64,000 nucleotides of DNA from Paracyclopina nana (GCA_019096065.1 JAGUCH010000009.1:4908001-4972000), one strand, 5' to 3'; numbered from the stretch's first letter, positions 11,948 to 23,696 are shown. Made by a program: numbers and translations. The notes: generated from the sequence alone by a model not told the origin.

Positions 11948-14900
11948 TCAACATTCCAAAAGGTGCATTTTATGCTTGGGATTGAATGAATGCGTCCAGA
12001 TTTCGCAGAGGCAAACCGTGGAGTGGAAGCGGTAGAAGACGGCCAAAGGCATGGACACGTGGGTGATGATGGGCCACACCCATTTCCCTCCGTAAAAGTG
12101 GGCCTATAAAAGCGCATTAATTGCTGCAAGGAAAACGCTGGCAATAATTGGATTCTACCTGAATGGGGTGGGAATCCGCACGGTTGGCTTGCAACGTATT
12201 TATTGCCCACATGGCAAGGTTGCAAATGAGTAAAAAGGTCACGACTTCCCTACCAGGTTTCTCCTTCATTTGCTCGGCACAAAAGGGGAACCTGCATTGA
12301 CAACAGAGTAAAAAGGAGACATTTGAGCCGATTTTCAATTCTAGATACCTGTTCGAGGCATCGAGAATAAATAGGGTTTGCAGCAAGGTCTGGATGGACG
12401 TTAGTAGGGCCGCCATGAAGGCCAAATAGTGGTCTTCCATTTGGAAAAAGCTGCCAATCATGCTGAAGACTGAGTAGACCAGCACACCAGTTTGAGCCAC
12501 GACCAGCAGCAAATTATCCAATTGGAGGTTCTTCGAGTTGTCATACCACAATTTCCTCATCTTGAATAATTAGCTAAGGGCCGGTATTACTCACAAAAAG
12601 AACTCAAATACTACCTGAAAGAAGCCCACGGCGACAGAGAAAATGGTCAGCGAGTACAAGAGGATCTCGGTGATGGACCCCACCATGACGGACAACCCCT
12701 TGGCATCTGGATCCTTCGAGTTCTTGAGCACAAAGAAGACAATGAGACTGATGATGGTGAGAACTATGACCAGGATGCCGCAGAACAGGCCGTTGTTTGC
12801 CCTTGAGCAGTCAACAGAGTACTTGTGCCTGAACTGCCCACCTTCCTCACTAAAATAGAAAGATTCTAGTTTTGAGTGCTCAAAATTGCCGCTAGCCGGA
12901 AAGATGGCGCTGTACTGAGAAGCAACGGTGCTTCCAGGCGAGCTCTGCTCTGGTTAGGGGCAAAGTGGCGTTTTTCATCGATTTAAGGGGACTAAGTGAG
13001 TGTCTTACCCGGCTTCATGGACGGACGCGGAGGAAGCGTTCAAGTCCAGAGCCGAGGCTTTCCTGCTGAGCACTCTCTCCGTGATTTCCTTGTAATGTTG
13101 GTGCTCCTCCTCGATGTTCTTCCACATGGTGTACAAGATGGCGGCGCAAATCAAGCTGTACTCGATGGTGCATGGAAACAGAAAAGGGGCTGAGGTCTCG
13201 AGGAGCTGGCCCATCACCGTATACTGATCTGAGCACTTGTTCAGCACATGGGCGACAAGATGCTCAGCACTAGAATCATTTGGAGAAGTGACTAAGAAGC
13301 TTCCAAAAACATTTGCTAACGTGAGAATTGCCTGCTTTCTAAATTAAAAAAATGCCCCTAAAAGTTTTATGCTAGATCATGACTAGATGGCGCTGCGAAT
13401 ACAGCGTTAACCGATGACAGTGAGCGCAATTGGCCGATTCATGGCACAAAAAGCCAGAATGAACCAACGCCATCTAACCATACTTGGAGGCATTATTATA
13501 ATTAAAAATTCGTCGATTTGAGCTTCGTAGTCACTTCCCTAGGCAGATGTTCGGTTGAATTGGTGTCAAAAGCCGTGGTGTCATAGTCGTTCGATTGCAA
13601 GTAGTGGTCATTGTTGGTGTCGGCTATGACGTCATGGTGGCCAATGGTCTCTCCATGATCCATGCCATGTTCCTCACCGCCATGTTCAGTAGCGTGGCCG
13701 TAGTGCAAGACCTCGTGCTTGGTCTCCATGATCAAGACGTTGACCCAGACGCACAAGTTGGTGGCGATCATGTGCATGAGGCCGAGCCTGGACACGAACT
13801 TGTTCTTGTAGATGTTCATCTTCTGGTTCAAGAAGATGAAGTACATTTGCACGAAGACGAAGCAGATTTGGAAGAAGGGCTGAGCCGAGGCCACCAAGTT
13901 GGAGCAGCCTTCAGCGACATTCTCGATGCTCGTCTCGAAGAAGAGGCCGACCTCGATGCCGGAGTGGATCATGCTGCCAATGCCAAACACTGGAAAAGAA
14001 AAAAAGAAGGTCGGTGCCCTCATCAAAAACCCTAATAGAAACTTCCCAACTAGATTTCACAAATTATATGAACATGTTAAAACTCTATGTGTATAAAGCG
14101 TATAAGTTTCACAGCGAGGATTATTTTAGATTATAAACATTTTAAAACCGCCTTCTTGCCACCAAAGTTAAATCTGAAACGCCGTTTCACCGTAGATTTT
14201 TCATTTCGGTGTCACTGCAGCTAATCTTACATAACGACAAAAACTCAACATGGGTAAAACGAATGAGCACTAGCACGTTACAATTACGTTAAAAAACTTG
14301 GGAAAATTTCTGGTCGGGTAAGCAAAAGACTACGTACTCACAGCCCCCATTCGGAGGTAGAGGCTGCCGTAGACGTTTTTCGGCCTCGGAATGTCGTCCT
14401 CGTCGGCTGTGACGACGGATTTCCTCCTTCGCATGATGGAGCTCATTCTGGCGCCTCCATTGAAGAAGCTCTTGCGCAGGCTGTTCAACCAGTGCCTTTT
14501 CTTCGTTGCCACGGTCATAGCCTTGAACCTGACAAGGTCCACGTACACGAAGATGAGGAAGAGGAGGCTTCCAAGGACTAGGTAGGCGTAGAAGAGCTTG
14601 AAGTAGCCGGCTGGCACCTTGTCAGTCAGCGTTTCGCCCAGGGAAATCCAATGCCCAGAAGCACCAAGACTTTGCAGTACAAAGCGGTGATGGCATTTTG
14701 GCTGTCTCGCCTGCAAAAAAGCAAAACTTTTCAAATTTGCCAATAAAAAGCACAAAACTCAAGAATTGTGACTCCCTCCACTGTGCAAAATTGAAACATG
14801 GCTAGCCCACCCGATCAGACGTTGTTTTCATTGATAAATTATCAATTATAATTGAGGGGCTAATTCACTAAATGTGAAAAAGTATGGATTCAAAATTGCC

Positions 14901-15891
14901 AAGGATGGTGCTTTGATTGAGTATTTGACATTCTTTAAGGAAAAAACAATGTTATTGTTGTTGAAATGGGATCAGCAACAAATGACATGCGCGTGACAAA
15001 AAGCAAAATGCAATGCGCGACGACAAGCAACATTTTATAGCAGTTTCAAGGAAAACTGAAAAACACTAAATTATTTTTTGCTTACCTTCCGGTGTTTTTC
15101 CACTTGTTCACCACGGTTGGGTCATTGTAGATTTCCCTCCGTGACCTCATGGTGGAAAGTGAGGCTGCCGAGGCCACAGGTTTCAGCATTGGTCTTGTCA
15201 CCTCACCTGCTCCCAAGGGGGATTCAGACATGGTGAATGTAGCACGCTCCCTGCATAAATGATCAAGTTTAGGGCATTTTTTTGTGGGCCAGCTTCAGTG
15301 CACATTGGGAGAAATAGCCTTATCGGCCCACTGAGAAAAAGTCAAAATTCAAAACAAATCAAGATATTTTTGATTGCAACAATGCGAAATTCAAAAGAAA
15401 GCTTCTCACTGTGCAAAATTGTAAAAGGCGTGCCCACCCCACCAGACGTTGCCATCTTATCAATAAATTGTCAATCATGATTTGAAGGGTTAAATTCATT
15501 GCACATGAAAAAAGTATATATTCAAAATTAGAAGGATGGTGCTTTGATTGAGAGGTTGGTGGGGCAGGTGTTAAATTACGTTTTTGGCGCACTCAGACAA
15601 AATATCAAAACAACGCAAGATTTTTTTCATTGCAACTGTGCGAAATTTTAAAAGGAAGCTTCCCACTGTGCAAAATCAACGAATTGTCACTTAGGATGTG
15701 AAGGGCTCAATTCACTATTTACAAAAAAATATAGATTCAAAAATGCTAGGATGGTACTTTGATTGTGAGGCGTTTCGGTTGGTGGGGTAGGTGCTAAATT
15801 ACCTTTTGGGCCTAAAGTTGCCCACGCTGATGCTTTTCTCCCGCCCATTTTTGAGCTGAAGAGCTTCAGCCGATGCTATTTCTTCGTCCAT
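11948..15891 (-). CDS. Otopetrin-family proton channel; one clear frameshift
   Basis: Minus-strand exons: 15803-15891, 15086-15250, 14342-14710, about 13535-13989, 13009-13260, 12615-12849, 12349-12560, 12159-12291 and 11948-12103. Family-defining blocks are present: FGIGSMIHSGIEVG, QMYFIFLNQKMNIYK, RLGLMHMIATNLCVW, SPFLFPCTIEYSLI-like APFLFPCTIEYSLICAAILY, CNLAMWAINTLQANRADSHP and ITHVSMPLAVFYRFHSTVC. Otopetrins are multi-pass plasma-membrane proton channels used in acid/sour detection and pH control. A missing base in a GGG run (14641-14643 on plus) breaks TM1; the 14342/13989 junction also looks one base short. The end of the His/Asp-rich loop exon near 13535 is uncertain. It converges with the RNF212-like gene and is head to head with the DEG/ENaC gene. 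A poly(A) signal is near 11917-11922. Confidence 0.92.
13380..13480. repeat. Short inverted-repeat element with TAGATGGCGC ends
   Basis: Begins with ACTAGATGGCGCTG and ends with CAACGCCATCTAA in an otopetrin intron. Similar termini bound sequences near 16053-16107 and inside the 292-bp repeat at 32038 and 50941. A MITE family is likely. Confidence 0.5.
14195..14325. repeat. Partial MITE, family A
   Basis: Contains the half-element CATAACGACA-AAACTCAACATGGGTAAAACGA and ends AAAATTTCTGGTCGGG. The same terminal block closes the fuller copy at 31117-31406. Confidence 0.5.
14755..14925 (+). repeat. Interspersed repeat, copy 1 of 3 in otopetrin introns
   Basis: Shares CACTGTGCAAAATTG, then a TTGATAAATTGTCAAT-like motif, then GGATGGTGCTTTGATTGAG with the two following copies, in the same orientation. 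Divergence is moderate. Confidence 0.55.
15403..15583 (+). repeat. Interspersed repeat, copy 2 of 3
   Basis: CACTGTGCAAAATTGT at the start and GGATGGTGCTTTGATTGAGA followed by GGTTGGTGGGGCAGGTG at the end match copies 1 and 3. Confidence 0.55.
15657..15803 (+). repeat. Interspersed repeat, copy 3 of 3
   Basis: Starts CCCACTGTGCAAAATC and ends GGTTGGTGGGGTAGGTGCTA; lacks an internal segment present in copies 1 and 2. It abuts the donor of the first otopetrin coding exon. Confidence 0.55.
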
Positions 15892-16476
15892 TACCTGGCC
15901 TCGACTAATTCATTGAGTCAACTGAATTTCCACTAAACTAGTTTACAACACAATCAATGCTGCCGTCAATTAGCAATTGAGATTGTACCATAACAGCGAC
16001 ATCACTTATGAGTTGTCGTACTTTGAGCAAATTGCAGAGAGATTAAACGTTCGGTTGGTAGAGGGCGCTCATCGATTTTTTCGCTAGTTTGCATAGAGCG
16101 CCATCTATGTCCAATTTGAATATCCCATCAATGAAAAAACTTCTTTAGAGCAAAAAAACACAAAATGGGGCAGGATTGCTACTATCGGCCATTTTGGCAC
16201 ATAACTCAAACTACAACATTAAGCAATTAGGCAATTCCTCTATCGCTGTTTTCCTTGCCTTTTGCCTGATTAGATGCTAATTAACCGGTTGCCATGGCCT
16301 AGATGAAAAGAGGAAACCTTTGTATAGAACTGAATTTAGCACTTAAGTTCGTGCGTAATTACAATTTGTGCAGTTTACCAAATTTAAAAATCGATGTGTA
16401 ATTGGCTCATTCAATTTCATTTCCACCCATACAAAAAGAGTAAAACGCCTTTCATCTAGTCAAGGTCAGTTGCAAC
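15892..16476. promoter_or_regulatory. Shared upstream region of divergent otopetrin and DEG/ENaC genes
   Basis: The start codons of two channel genes face away from each other across 585 bp. The gap contains a short inverted repeat (AGAGGGCGCT ... AGAGCGCCATCTA, about 16053-16107) of the MITE type seen elsewhere. No recognised factor site. Confidence 0.45.
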
Positions 16477-19400
16477 ATGGCCTTTCGACTGGCAAAGGTC
16501 ACTTTCTTTGTCATATTTTCAATATGTTTCGCCAGCCAAGTGCTGGATCAAATTAAAAAGTACGTCGAGGGTCGAATAACCACCACCACTTACCCGCAAA
16601 AAATGGCCACTGCGGTTTTGCCGGCATTCTCATTTTGCCCAGGATTCAGGAGAAATGCCTTCCCTCCTAATGTGACCCATCTTCAGCCTGGCCTGGATTA
16701 CAATTTTTCGATTTTTACCCCCAAAATAACCTCAGCGGTTTGAAAAGTTGAAAAACAATTTTTCAAAATCAGCTGAAAATTTATCTTTTCCTAGATGAAT
16801 CCATCAGAGCATTTTGGAGCAATGTCTCGTACACATTTGAGCAAATGTTCATTTTTTCTGCCTTTGTGGACAGCAACGCAGACCCAATTTCACATTTGTC
16901 CCTTGAGAGCACTGAAATCGGTGTTATTCATCAGCATTTTTCTGGTGGGGACGCTGCTTCACCATAGAGGTGATTTCTATCATAAAAGCTTTTTTAGCTT
17001 AAGAGTGAGAATCCCATAGCATTGAAGAATGAGTCTAGTGGCTCCGACAGCTTTTCAAAAATCTTATGGACCATCTTGAGGGGCTACCCCTAGATACTCA
17101 CTGTACCAAAGGGTTTTGCCCTTGGACCCCTGGGAGGGGAGATACACGCCCCCAAAGTTTGGAGACATTCTTATGTAGTAAAACTTTGGACCCCCCTGGT
17201 GGCCACATGAGGCAACTTTTATCAACCCATTTTTTGTGCATTGTTATATCCCCTAAGGGTCTCTTGGGAAATGGGATAAAAGTTGTCGTCATGCATGCCC
17301 ACTGTGCTCCAGGGGGCAATATGTTATTTTTAGGGGGTAACTTTGGCGCAAAATTGAGGAACCTTCCCGCGGATGAATTTTTTTCATTTTTTGCACAGAG
17401 TCAGCCAAAGGTTAGTACTTTTAAATAAAAGAATAAAAAAATGACCCTTTTTTGTTTGGAGCCAGATATTGTCCGTCAAAGTTTTGCTAATTTTAGCCAA
17501 TATAACTTTGTTTTACAGACTTCAGAATTATGGCCTGAAAAAGAAATTTTATTATAATTATGATATGTTGTAAACAATTGTTATTATGGTCATTTTTTGT
17601 TTTGGTAGCATCTGGGGGTACTTCCTGAATAAAAGTTTTATGGTTTATTGAAAAAATGGTGTTAATTGCAAGAATTACGTTTGTATGTTACATAATTTAT
17701 TTTTCACCTCTAAAAATGAAATTTTATTATAATTATTGGCTGTGGCAAGCAACTTTTATTTTTACTAAGATGAGGTTTGATGGCTTTTTAAGATACTTTT
17801 ATAATAAACATACATCAGTCTTGTTTAAACTTATATATTTGTTATATGAACTTGAATATATTGAGCTGAAAATGAAATTTTATTATAAATATGTGGTATA
17901 TTCAACAACTTTTATTTTTGCTATGATAATGTTGGATCATTTTTGGGGGTAGTTTAACAGTAAATGTATTAGTTATTATCAAATAACTGCCCCTAAAATT
18001 GAGAACACCAAAGTATGACAATATTAAAAGTTGCTCCTTATACCCCATATTTATAACAAAATTTCATTTCCAATTCATGCATTTTTATTTTACCAATCAG
18101 AAACTAAGGTTTTTTAATTAAACCATTTTTTCAAAAAGTCATAAACTTTTATTCAGGAAGTACCCCCAGATGCTGCCCAAACAAAAAATGACCATAACAA
18201 AAATTGTTCACAACATATCATAATTATAATAAAATTTCTTTTTCAGGCCATAATTCTGAAGTCTGTAAAACAAAGTTATATTGGCTAAAATTAGCAAAAC
18301 TTTGACGGACAATATCTGGCTCCAAACAAAAAAGGGTCATTTTTTTATTCTTTTATTTAAAAGTACTAACCTTTGGCTGACTCTGTGCAAAAAATGAAAA
18401 AAATTCATCCGCGGGAAGGTTCCTCAATTTTGCGCCAAAGTTACCCCCTAAAAATAACATATTGCCCCCTGGAGCACAGTGGGCATGCATGACGACAACT
18501 TTTATCCCATTTCCCAAGAGACCCTTAGGGGATATAACAATGCACAAAAAATGGGTTGATAAAAGTTGCCTCATGTGGCCACCAGGGGGGTCCAAAGTTT
18601 TACTACATAAGAATGTCTCCAAACTTTGGGGGCGTGTATCTCCCCTCCCAGGGGTCCAAGGGCAAAACCCTTTGGTACAGTGAGTATCTAGGGGTATCCC
18701 CTCAAGATGGTCCATAGGATTTTTGAAAAGCTGTCGGAGCCACTAGACTCATTCTGCAATGCTATGGGATTCTCACTCTTAAATCCTTATAAAGTCACAA
18801 TTTTAGTCACTATAAAAGTTCCAAAATTAAACAAAGCTTTAAAAAATGACATTATACACAGTGGATTACGCTGAATGATTGCTATTAGCTCTAATATTTA
18901 ATTTTCTCCTACAATAACTAGTATGCTGCTTATAATTGCCTTTTCACGTTTTAATGTGCTAAAATTAATCAGCCGAGGATGGAGGTGTCAAAGCATGAAT
19001 ATTTGGGATTTATGCTCAATAAGAGTGACATGGAGCATTTGGTTGTTTACATCCATCCCCACCGGGCGCAAATGGGGCTGAATTACCAACATTGGCCCAC
19101 CACAGTGGACAGCTTCATTCTTGGCACTCAATTCTACTACACCGAGGTGCATTTAGAAAGGAGTGCCACCAAATACAGCCCGACTGAAGACTCGCCCTGT
19201 CTGCCCGACGCGGAGGAATTTAACCAGTTTGACTGCATTAAGGAGTGGGGTCAAACCGAGTATTTGGACGCATCGAAGCTGAGCTCCATTGAGGGGTGCG
19301 CCGATGCCAAAGTGTGCTGGTTTTATGCCGCATCTTTCTACATTGACGAGCTTAACCTGACTGCGTGTTTAACCAGTTCACAGGAGGAGTGCATGAGAAA

Positions 19401-19886
19401 GCATTTCCGGCTCAACATTATGCGGAAGCAGGTAGAACCGTTCTCAACTATTCAAGAGTTGGATCTATTTTTTTAATGAGACTTGAAATTGAAAATTAAT
19501 TAAAACTCTTTCAAAAATTAGGCCAATTTTAGCGTGACAGGATGCTTACCAAATTGCACTGACGAGAGGTGGCAATTTGCCACCACAGGAGAAGTTTTAC
19601 CCTACCAAACGGAAGAATACAAAAAAATCAGCTCCCAGTCTATGATGGTTTTCATCAAGTACATGGACACATCACTCTACATAAAAGTGGACATTTTAAA
19701 TTAGGTTATCATCAATTTGCTCCAATTTATTCAATTTCTAAGGAGGAAATTTTGCTCTTTGACCTGAGCTCCATTATCGGCTCAGTTGGAGGATCCTTGG
19801 GATTATTTCTGGGTTTTTCATGCCTGGATTTCGCCAACCGAGCCTCGGAAGTCATCCTGAAAAAGGCCAAAAGTTACATAATTTGA
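16477..19886 (+). CDS. DEG/ENaC (pickpocket/ASIC-type) cation channel subunit; one frameshift
   Basis: Exons 16477-16737, 16795-16969, 18973-19431, 19522-19686 and 19743-19886. TM1 lies at the very N-terminus (VTFFVIFSICFASQVLDQI), followed by LPAFSFCPGF, the family's post-TM1 motif. The Cys-rich extracellular domain ends with GCLPNCTDERW; the C-terminus carries pre-TM2 and TM2 with SSIIGSVGGSLGLFLGFSCL, matching the selectivity-filter region (GxS). It forms trimeric amiloride-sensitive channels gated by protons, peptides or force depending on subunit; the ligand here cannot be told. About 400 residues, short for the family, with a very short cytosolic N-terminus. One base is missing near 16943-16950 before WGRCFTIE, and the exon 1-2 junction also looks one base short. 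Intron 3 carries a 1.8-kb inverted-repeat element. AATAAA follows about 50 bp after the stop. Confidence 0.9.
17003..18779. mobile_element. TTAA-flanked non-autonomous DNA element with ~0.6-kb terminal inverted repeats
   Basis: The ends are exact inverted copies: GAGTGAGAATCCCATAGC at the left and its complement at the right, each bordered by TTAA (16999-17002 and 18780-18783), the target-site duplication typical of piggyBac-type insertion. Arms of roughly 600-650 bp are nearly identical, implying recent insertion. The middle is AT-rich, with repeated copies of GAAATTTTATTATAA. No transposase is present; an identical 120-codon open frame in each arm looks fortuitous. The terminal bases are not the usual piggyBac CCC, so the superfamily is uncertain. 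It lies within a DEG/ENaC intron. Confidence 0.85.
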
Positions 19887-20513
19887 GGCCTTTACAAAAG
19901 TATGATAACAAATAACGACCATTAATGAGTTCGAAAAAAATAAAGTATGCCCAGACTGAACTTATTTTACCCACTAAATAATAAAAAATTGGCACTTTCT
20001 CAAACTATTTTGCTGTTAAAGCGAGTCGAGCTCCCTAATAACTCTGCGTAAAATGACGTCCATGAATCTGATGCAATCCAGGCTGTGCTAGATTATTCCG
20101 AGTGCGCAATTCTACGCAATGGCCATTTTTCGTGCTTACTATTTTATTCGTCAAAATGCAGAGCGTTCAACGCCCTGAAAATGAGCTCAAAATTTTACTT
20201 GTGAGAAAGATGGCGGCGATATTTGGCGATTTTCGAGGAACTATTTTTCGTGAGTCATCGCTCTACTTTTTCGTACTCTGCGCACGTGCAGCTAGTTATT
20301 TGAGAAAAGTCAAAACATGGAGACCAACAAGAATTTAGTGAGACAGTTTTAACCCCGGAGATTTCATCATAATGCATTCTCAACCAGCCCAAAAGTATCA
20401 TAGAAGGAAGGAAGACTTCATTTTGAGTAGTTGGAGTGCGACAGTTTTGCCAGAAAGAACTTTTGGTGTTCCATTAAAGCCTCAAGACAAGTGTTGCTGA
20501 AAACGGCCTCAGC
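19887..20513. other. Intergenic spacer and 5' leader of the PPP1R15-like gene
   Basis: Contains the DEG/ENaC poly(A) signal near 19938. No convincing coding sequence; the open frame at 20102-20338 has no recognisable motif. Confidence 0.35.
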
Positions 20514-22402
20514 ATGTTTCCTCAGACGGCGTTTTTCCACAATCACTACGCTCCCAATGGCGGAGGCAAAAAGTTGTCAGATTCACACCAGAAAATCAGG
20601 TAAATAAGTTTTTCACCCCCGACATGCTTTGTTACATTTGGCCATGTTTGAAGGTCATCGGAGCTGACTTTTGTTTTTGTCATTGTCAATGGTTGAGGTT
20701 CCTTCTTCTTCCTAACTGGATCATGAGCCATGAACCAAACTTTGAAATGGCATCTTTCAATTATTTGTTGTTTTGCTTAGGATTGTGTCATGTCAAGTTT
20801 ACACTAATGATGTAATTTTGAAATATATTGTAGGGAAGGTCACAAAAGCAGAGGATTTGTTCGCCTTGACTCCTTGGACGGCTCTTGTCATACGCTTCCC
20901 AGGCAAATGGACTCTGTGGACCAGAAGATTTCACCTTCAGGGAAGGAATCAAGGTGGTTTGACCATCAGCAACCAACATTTCATCATAATCAGTACCCAT
21001 CATATTGGCCATCGGAGCGCCAACATCAACAGTTTTATTATCAAGGCCCGCCGCAGCAGTTCCAAGTGCCGTTCAACTTGAACAAAGGCCAGTACGAAGT
21101 TTGGCCCATGGCACATGATCCATCAGGACAGTTCATGCAACCCCAACCCTCGGGAATGATATTCACCGATGACACTCATAATGTAAGTTGAACATAGTTT
21201 TTATGTGCGTCTTCAACTCCCTCATGAACTTTGATTTGCAGAGCACAAAATTCACCCGTTGCGTCAACTACATCTTTGGCACGGTTGGCACAGTGATTGC
21301 CTCAGCATTTTCGTCATCATCATCACTCAGCTCTCCAGCATCAGACTCAGAAATGGCTGCTTGCAAGGATCTCCAGACAAGTACACCCAAGGGGCTGAAT
21401 CCCAACGCCAAGGTGTTCACGCCACTTAATCCCAACGCCAAAGAATTCCATCCAGCGTCCAGACCAAGCCATGATGCTCCTCAAGCAGTACCTAAGTTAG
21501 AGATTGACCATGTCGATGAAGAGGCAGAGCTGGTCACTCCTCCCAATGAAGAAGACTTGCCAGCGAAAGTTGTGGCAAAGCGCAAGTGTACACCCTGGAT
21601 TCCAAAAGGGTCAGTCCACCAAAGTGACCTTTTGGAGTCCAGTGAAGATTCCATCGCAGTTCAACATGAAGACCTAGATGAGTCTGATCATGAAGAGGAG
21701 GAGGAGGAGAACTCTGAGGACGATGAAATCGATGAGGACACATCTCGCTCAAGGCTGTTGAGCATTTGTTCATCCGAGGATAACTTTATCCAATTCGTGC
21801 CCGAGGACGCAAGTGCCAAAGATCATCCGCCTCAGAAGCTTGAGAATTGCTCAAAGTTCCTCAAGAGCTTCCTTGCGGGTCATGATGATGACTCTGACGA
21901 CGAAGATAATGATGATGAAGATGATGCTGATGATGGGGACTGGGACTCGACAGTAGATGCCATTTTCATTGACGATGAGGACATCCTTGAGCAGTGTGGT
22001 CTCCAATGTCAATGGATGATCCAGACGCCGAGGATACCTTCGTCTCCATCGGAAACAAGCATTAGTGATATTGATCAAGTGGATCATCAGGCTCAGGAAT
22101 CGCATCCAAATCGCATTGATCGACAGATGCTTTTGGACAAAATCCAGGCTGCCAATGACCAATGGAGTGAAATGAGCTGCAGCGACAAATGTTTGAGTAA
22201 GGTGGCTTTTGGCGAGCCTTTGGTCACTGGTGTGCTCTTAGAAGATCCGGACATTGCTGAGGATTTGCAGTCATCCAGGATGAGCGAATTGCCCCAACGA
22301 AGAGCGGACAAAGAGCGCCAAATGAGGTTGCTCACGCCCATTTTCAATGAAGAACATCGCAGCAAAATGCGAGCATATATTGATAGCTATTTAAAACAAT
22401 AA
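20514..22402 (+). CDS. PPP1R15 (GADD34/CReP)-like PP1 regulatory subunit with two PAM2 motifs
   Basis: Exons 20514-20599, 20834-21182 and 21242-22402 with consistent phases; 531 residues. The middle is strongly acidic. Near residue 465 is SKVAFGEP, a KVxF PP1-docking motif, followed at the family's usual spacing by a helical segment ending PIFNEEHRSKM, which resembles the PPP1R15 C-terminus (EHR-KM). PPP1R15 proteins bring PP1 and actin to dephosphorylate eIF2-alpha and end stress translational arrest. Residues about 195-216 hold GLNPNAKVFTP and LNPNAKEFHP, two back-to-back matches to the PAM2 consensus that binds the MLLE domain of poly(A)-binding protein. A hydrophobic stretch (YIFGTVGTVIASAF) near residue 155 might attach it to membrane. 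AATAAA overlaps the stop. Family assignment is good but not certain; the PAM2 call is strong. Confidence 0.72.
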
Positions 22403-23530
22403 TAAAAAGGTTTATATTCTCAATTAGCATAATCAGCCTTTTTTCGGCGACATAGACTCATTTTCTGCTGTTTTGAATTAAATAATTTATGTTGATATCC
22501 CTATGCTGATGGTGCAAACATTTTCCTTTAGGTTCTAGGAGAGCAATTGATCATTGATTATGTTGACGATCAATTGAATGGCATCCGGATCAATATCTAT
22601 AAATGACCAATGGAGAGGTGCGAGCCATAATGGCAAGGATTTCATGATTGAAGCTTGTTACGAGCATTTAGAAGCTTGTGTGGTAATGCGAGCTTGTTGT
22701 ATTGTTGAGGATTAGAGGTCATCCAGGATGAACTCGTTGTCATTCATGAAAAATCTTGGCTGAAATGCAAACGTACCTTGAATGTCGTCGACGTTCGCTT
22801 TATGTCTCGATTTCTAGTCATTGCCAAATGAAAGTTGGATAAAGCATATGTTTTTTTCACATTTTAATTGAGGCTCCATTTGAAGTCACCGTTCAATCCA
22901 GATTGATCAAGTAGCTGCGAATTTACTCATCAAGCTTTTACATTAGTTGGGTGTCTTTATTTAAAGGAACAACTGAATGAATCATAGTACACAATGATAT
23001 CATCAACACGAATAACAACAGCAATGCGATGAATTGGCTACAGTATTAAAAAATAACGATAATAATGCCTCGTGAAATCCACACTTGAGCTGCCACCAGG
23101 ATCAAACTGGTCAAGCCCAATTTACAGTAGATAAAGAAGTACACAGCAGCGAAAAATAGTAAATTCCAACACCGAATTGTCGAATTAAATATTGCGAAAA
23201 TTGCTTCACCCCAGCAGCACACACATGTGGCATAATTGTATCTCCATATGGAGGATCATCATCATCACGGACTTCTTGCGTATTATGGCACGATTTGTCA
23301 AAAACACTTTGCCTTGAAATTTTCGGGAGTCGTTTCTGCAAAAGAGAAGGAAGCATTAGCAAACATTTCCCAGACTTTCTCCATTTTATTATTCTCTATC
23401 ATGGTCCACAGTGGGTCATTTCGCTTTTTGCCACGTGCATTCATGCAATTGAATTCGAAATTTTTCCGCTTGTGAAAATATCCAATTTTTACAGTTCTAT
23501 TTATGCAATGCTCTTTTGACAAGAGCCCAA

Positions 23531-23696
23531 AAATGTAACAATACTGTCCTGATGACGAGTCCATATAGGGTTTTTCGCTCATGAGTAGTCAAATGAAAGA
23601 TCACCGAGTGGCGAAGCCACGAGTGATCTGGAATTTTACTACGAATGAGCGAAAAACCTTATATGGACGAGTCATCAGGACAGTATTGACATTTTT
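23531..23696. repeat. Palindromic (fold-back) element, ~75-bp arms
   Basis: The left arm (AATACTGTCCTGATGACGAG ... TTTTTCGCTCAT) is mirrored by the right arm (ATGAGCGAAAAA ... GTCATCAGGACAGTATT). The centre, GAGTGGCGAAGCCACGAG, is itself a hairpin. The whole would fold into one long stem. Confidence 0.75.

Noticed and set aside
17066-18715. Identical 120-codon open frames in the two arms of the inverted-repeat element
   Set aside because: They mirror each other because the arms are inverted copies; no recognisable domain, and the composition matches non-coding sequence.
23545-23600. Hammerhead ribozyme suggested by CTGATGACGAGTCC
   Set aside because: The expected stem II pairing and downstream GAAA core are missing; the motif is part of a palindromic arm.
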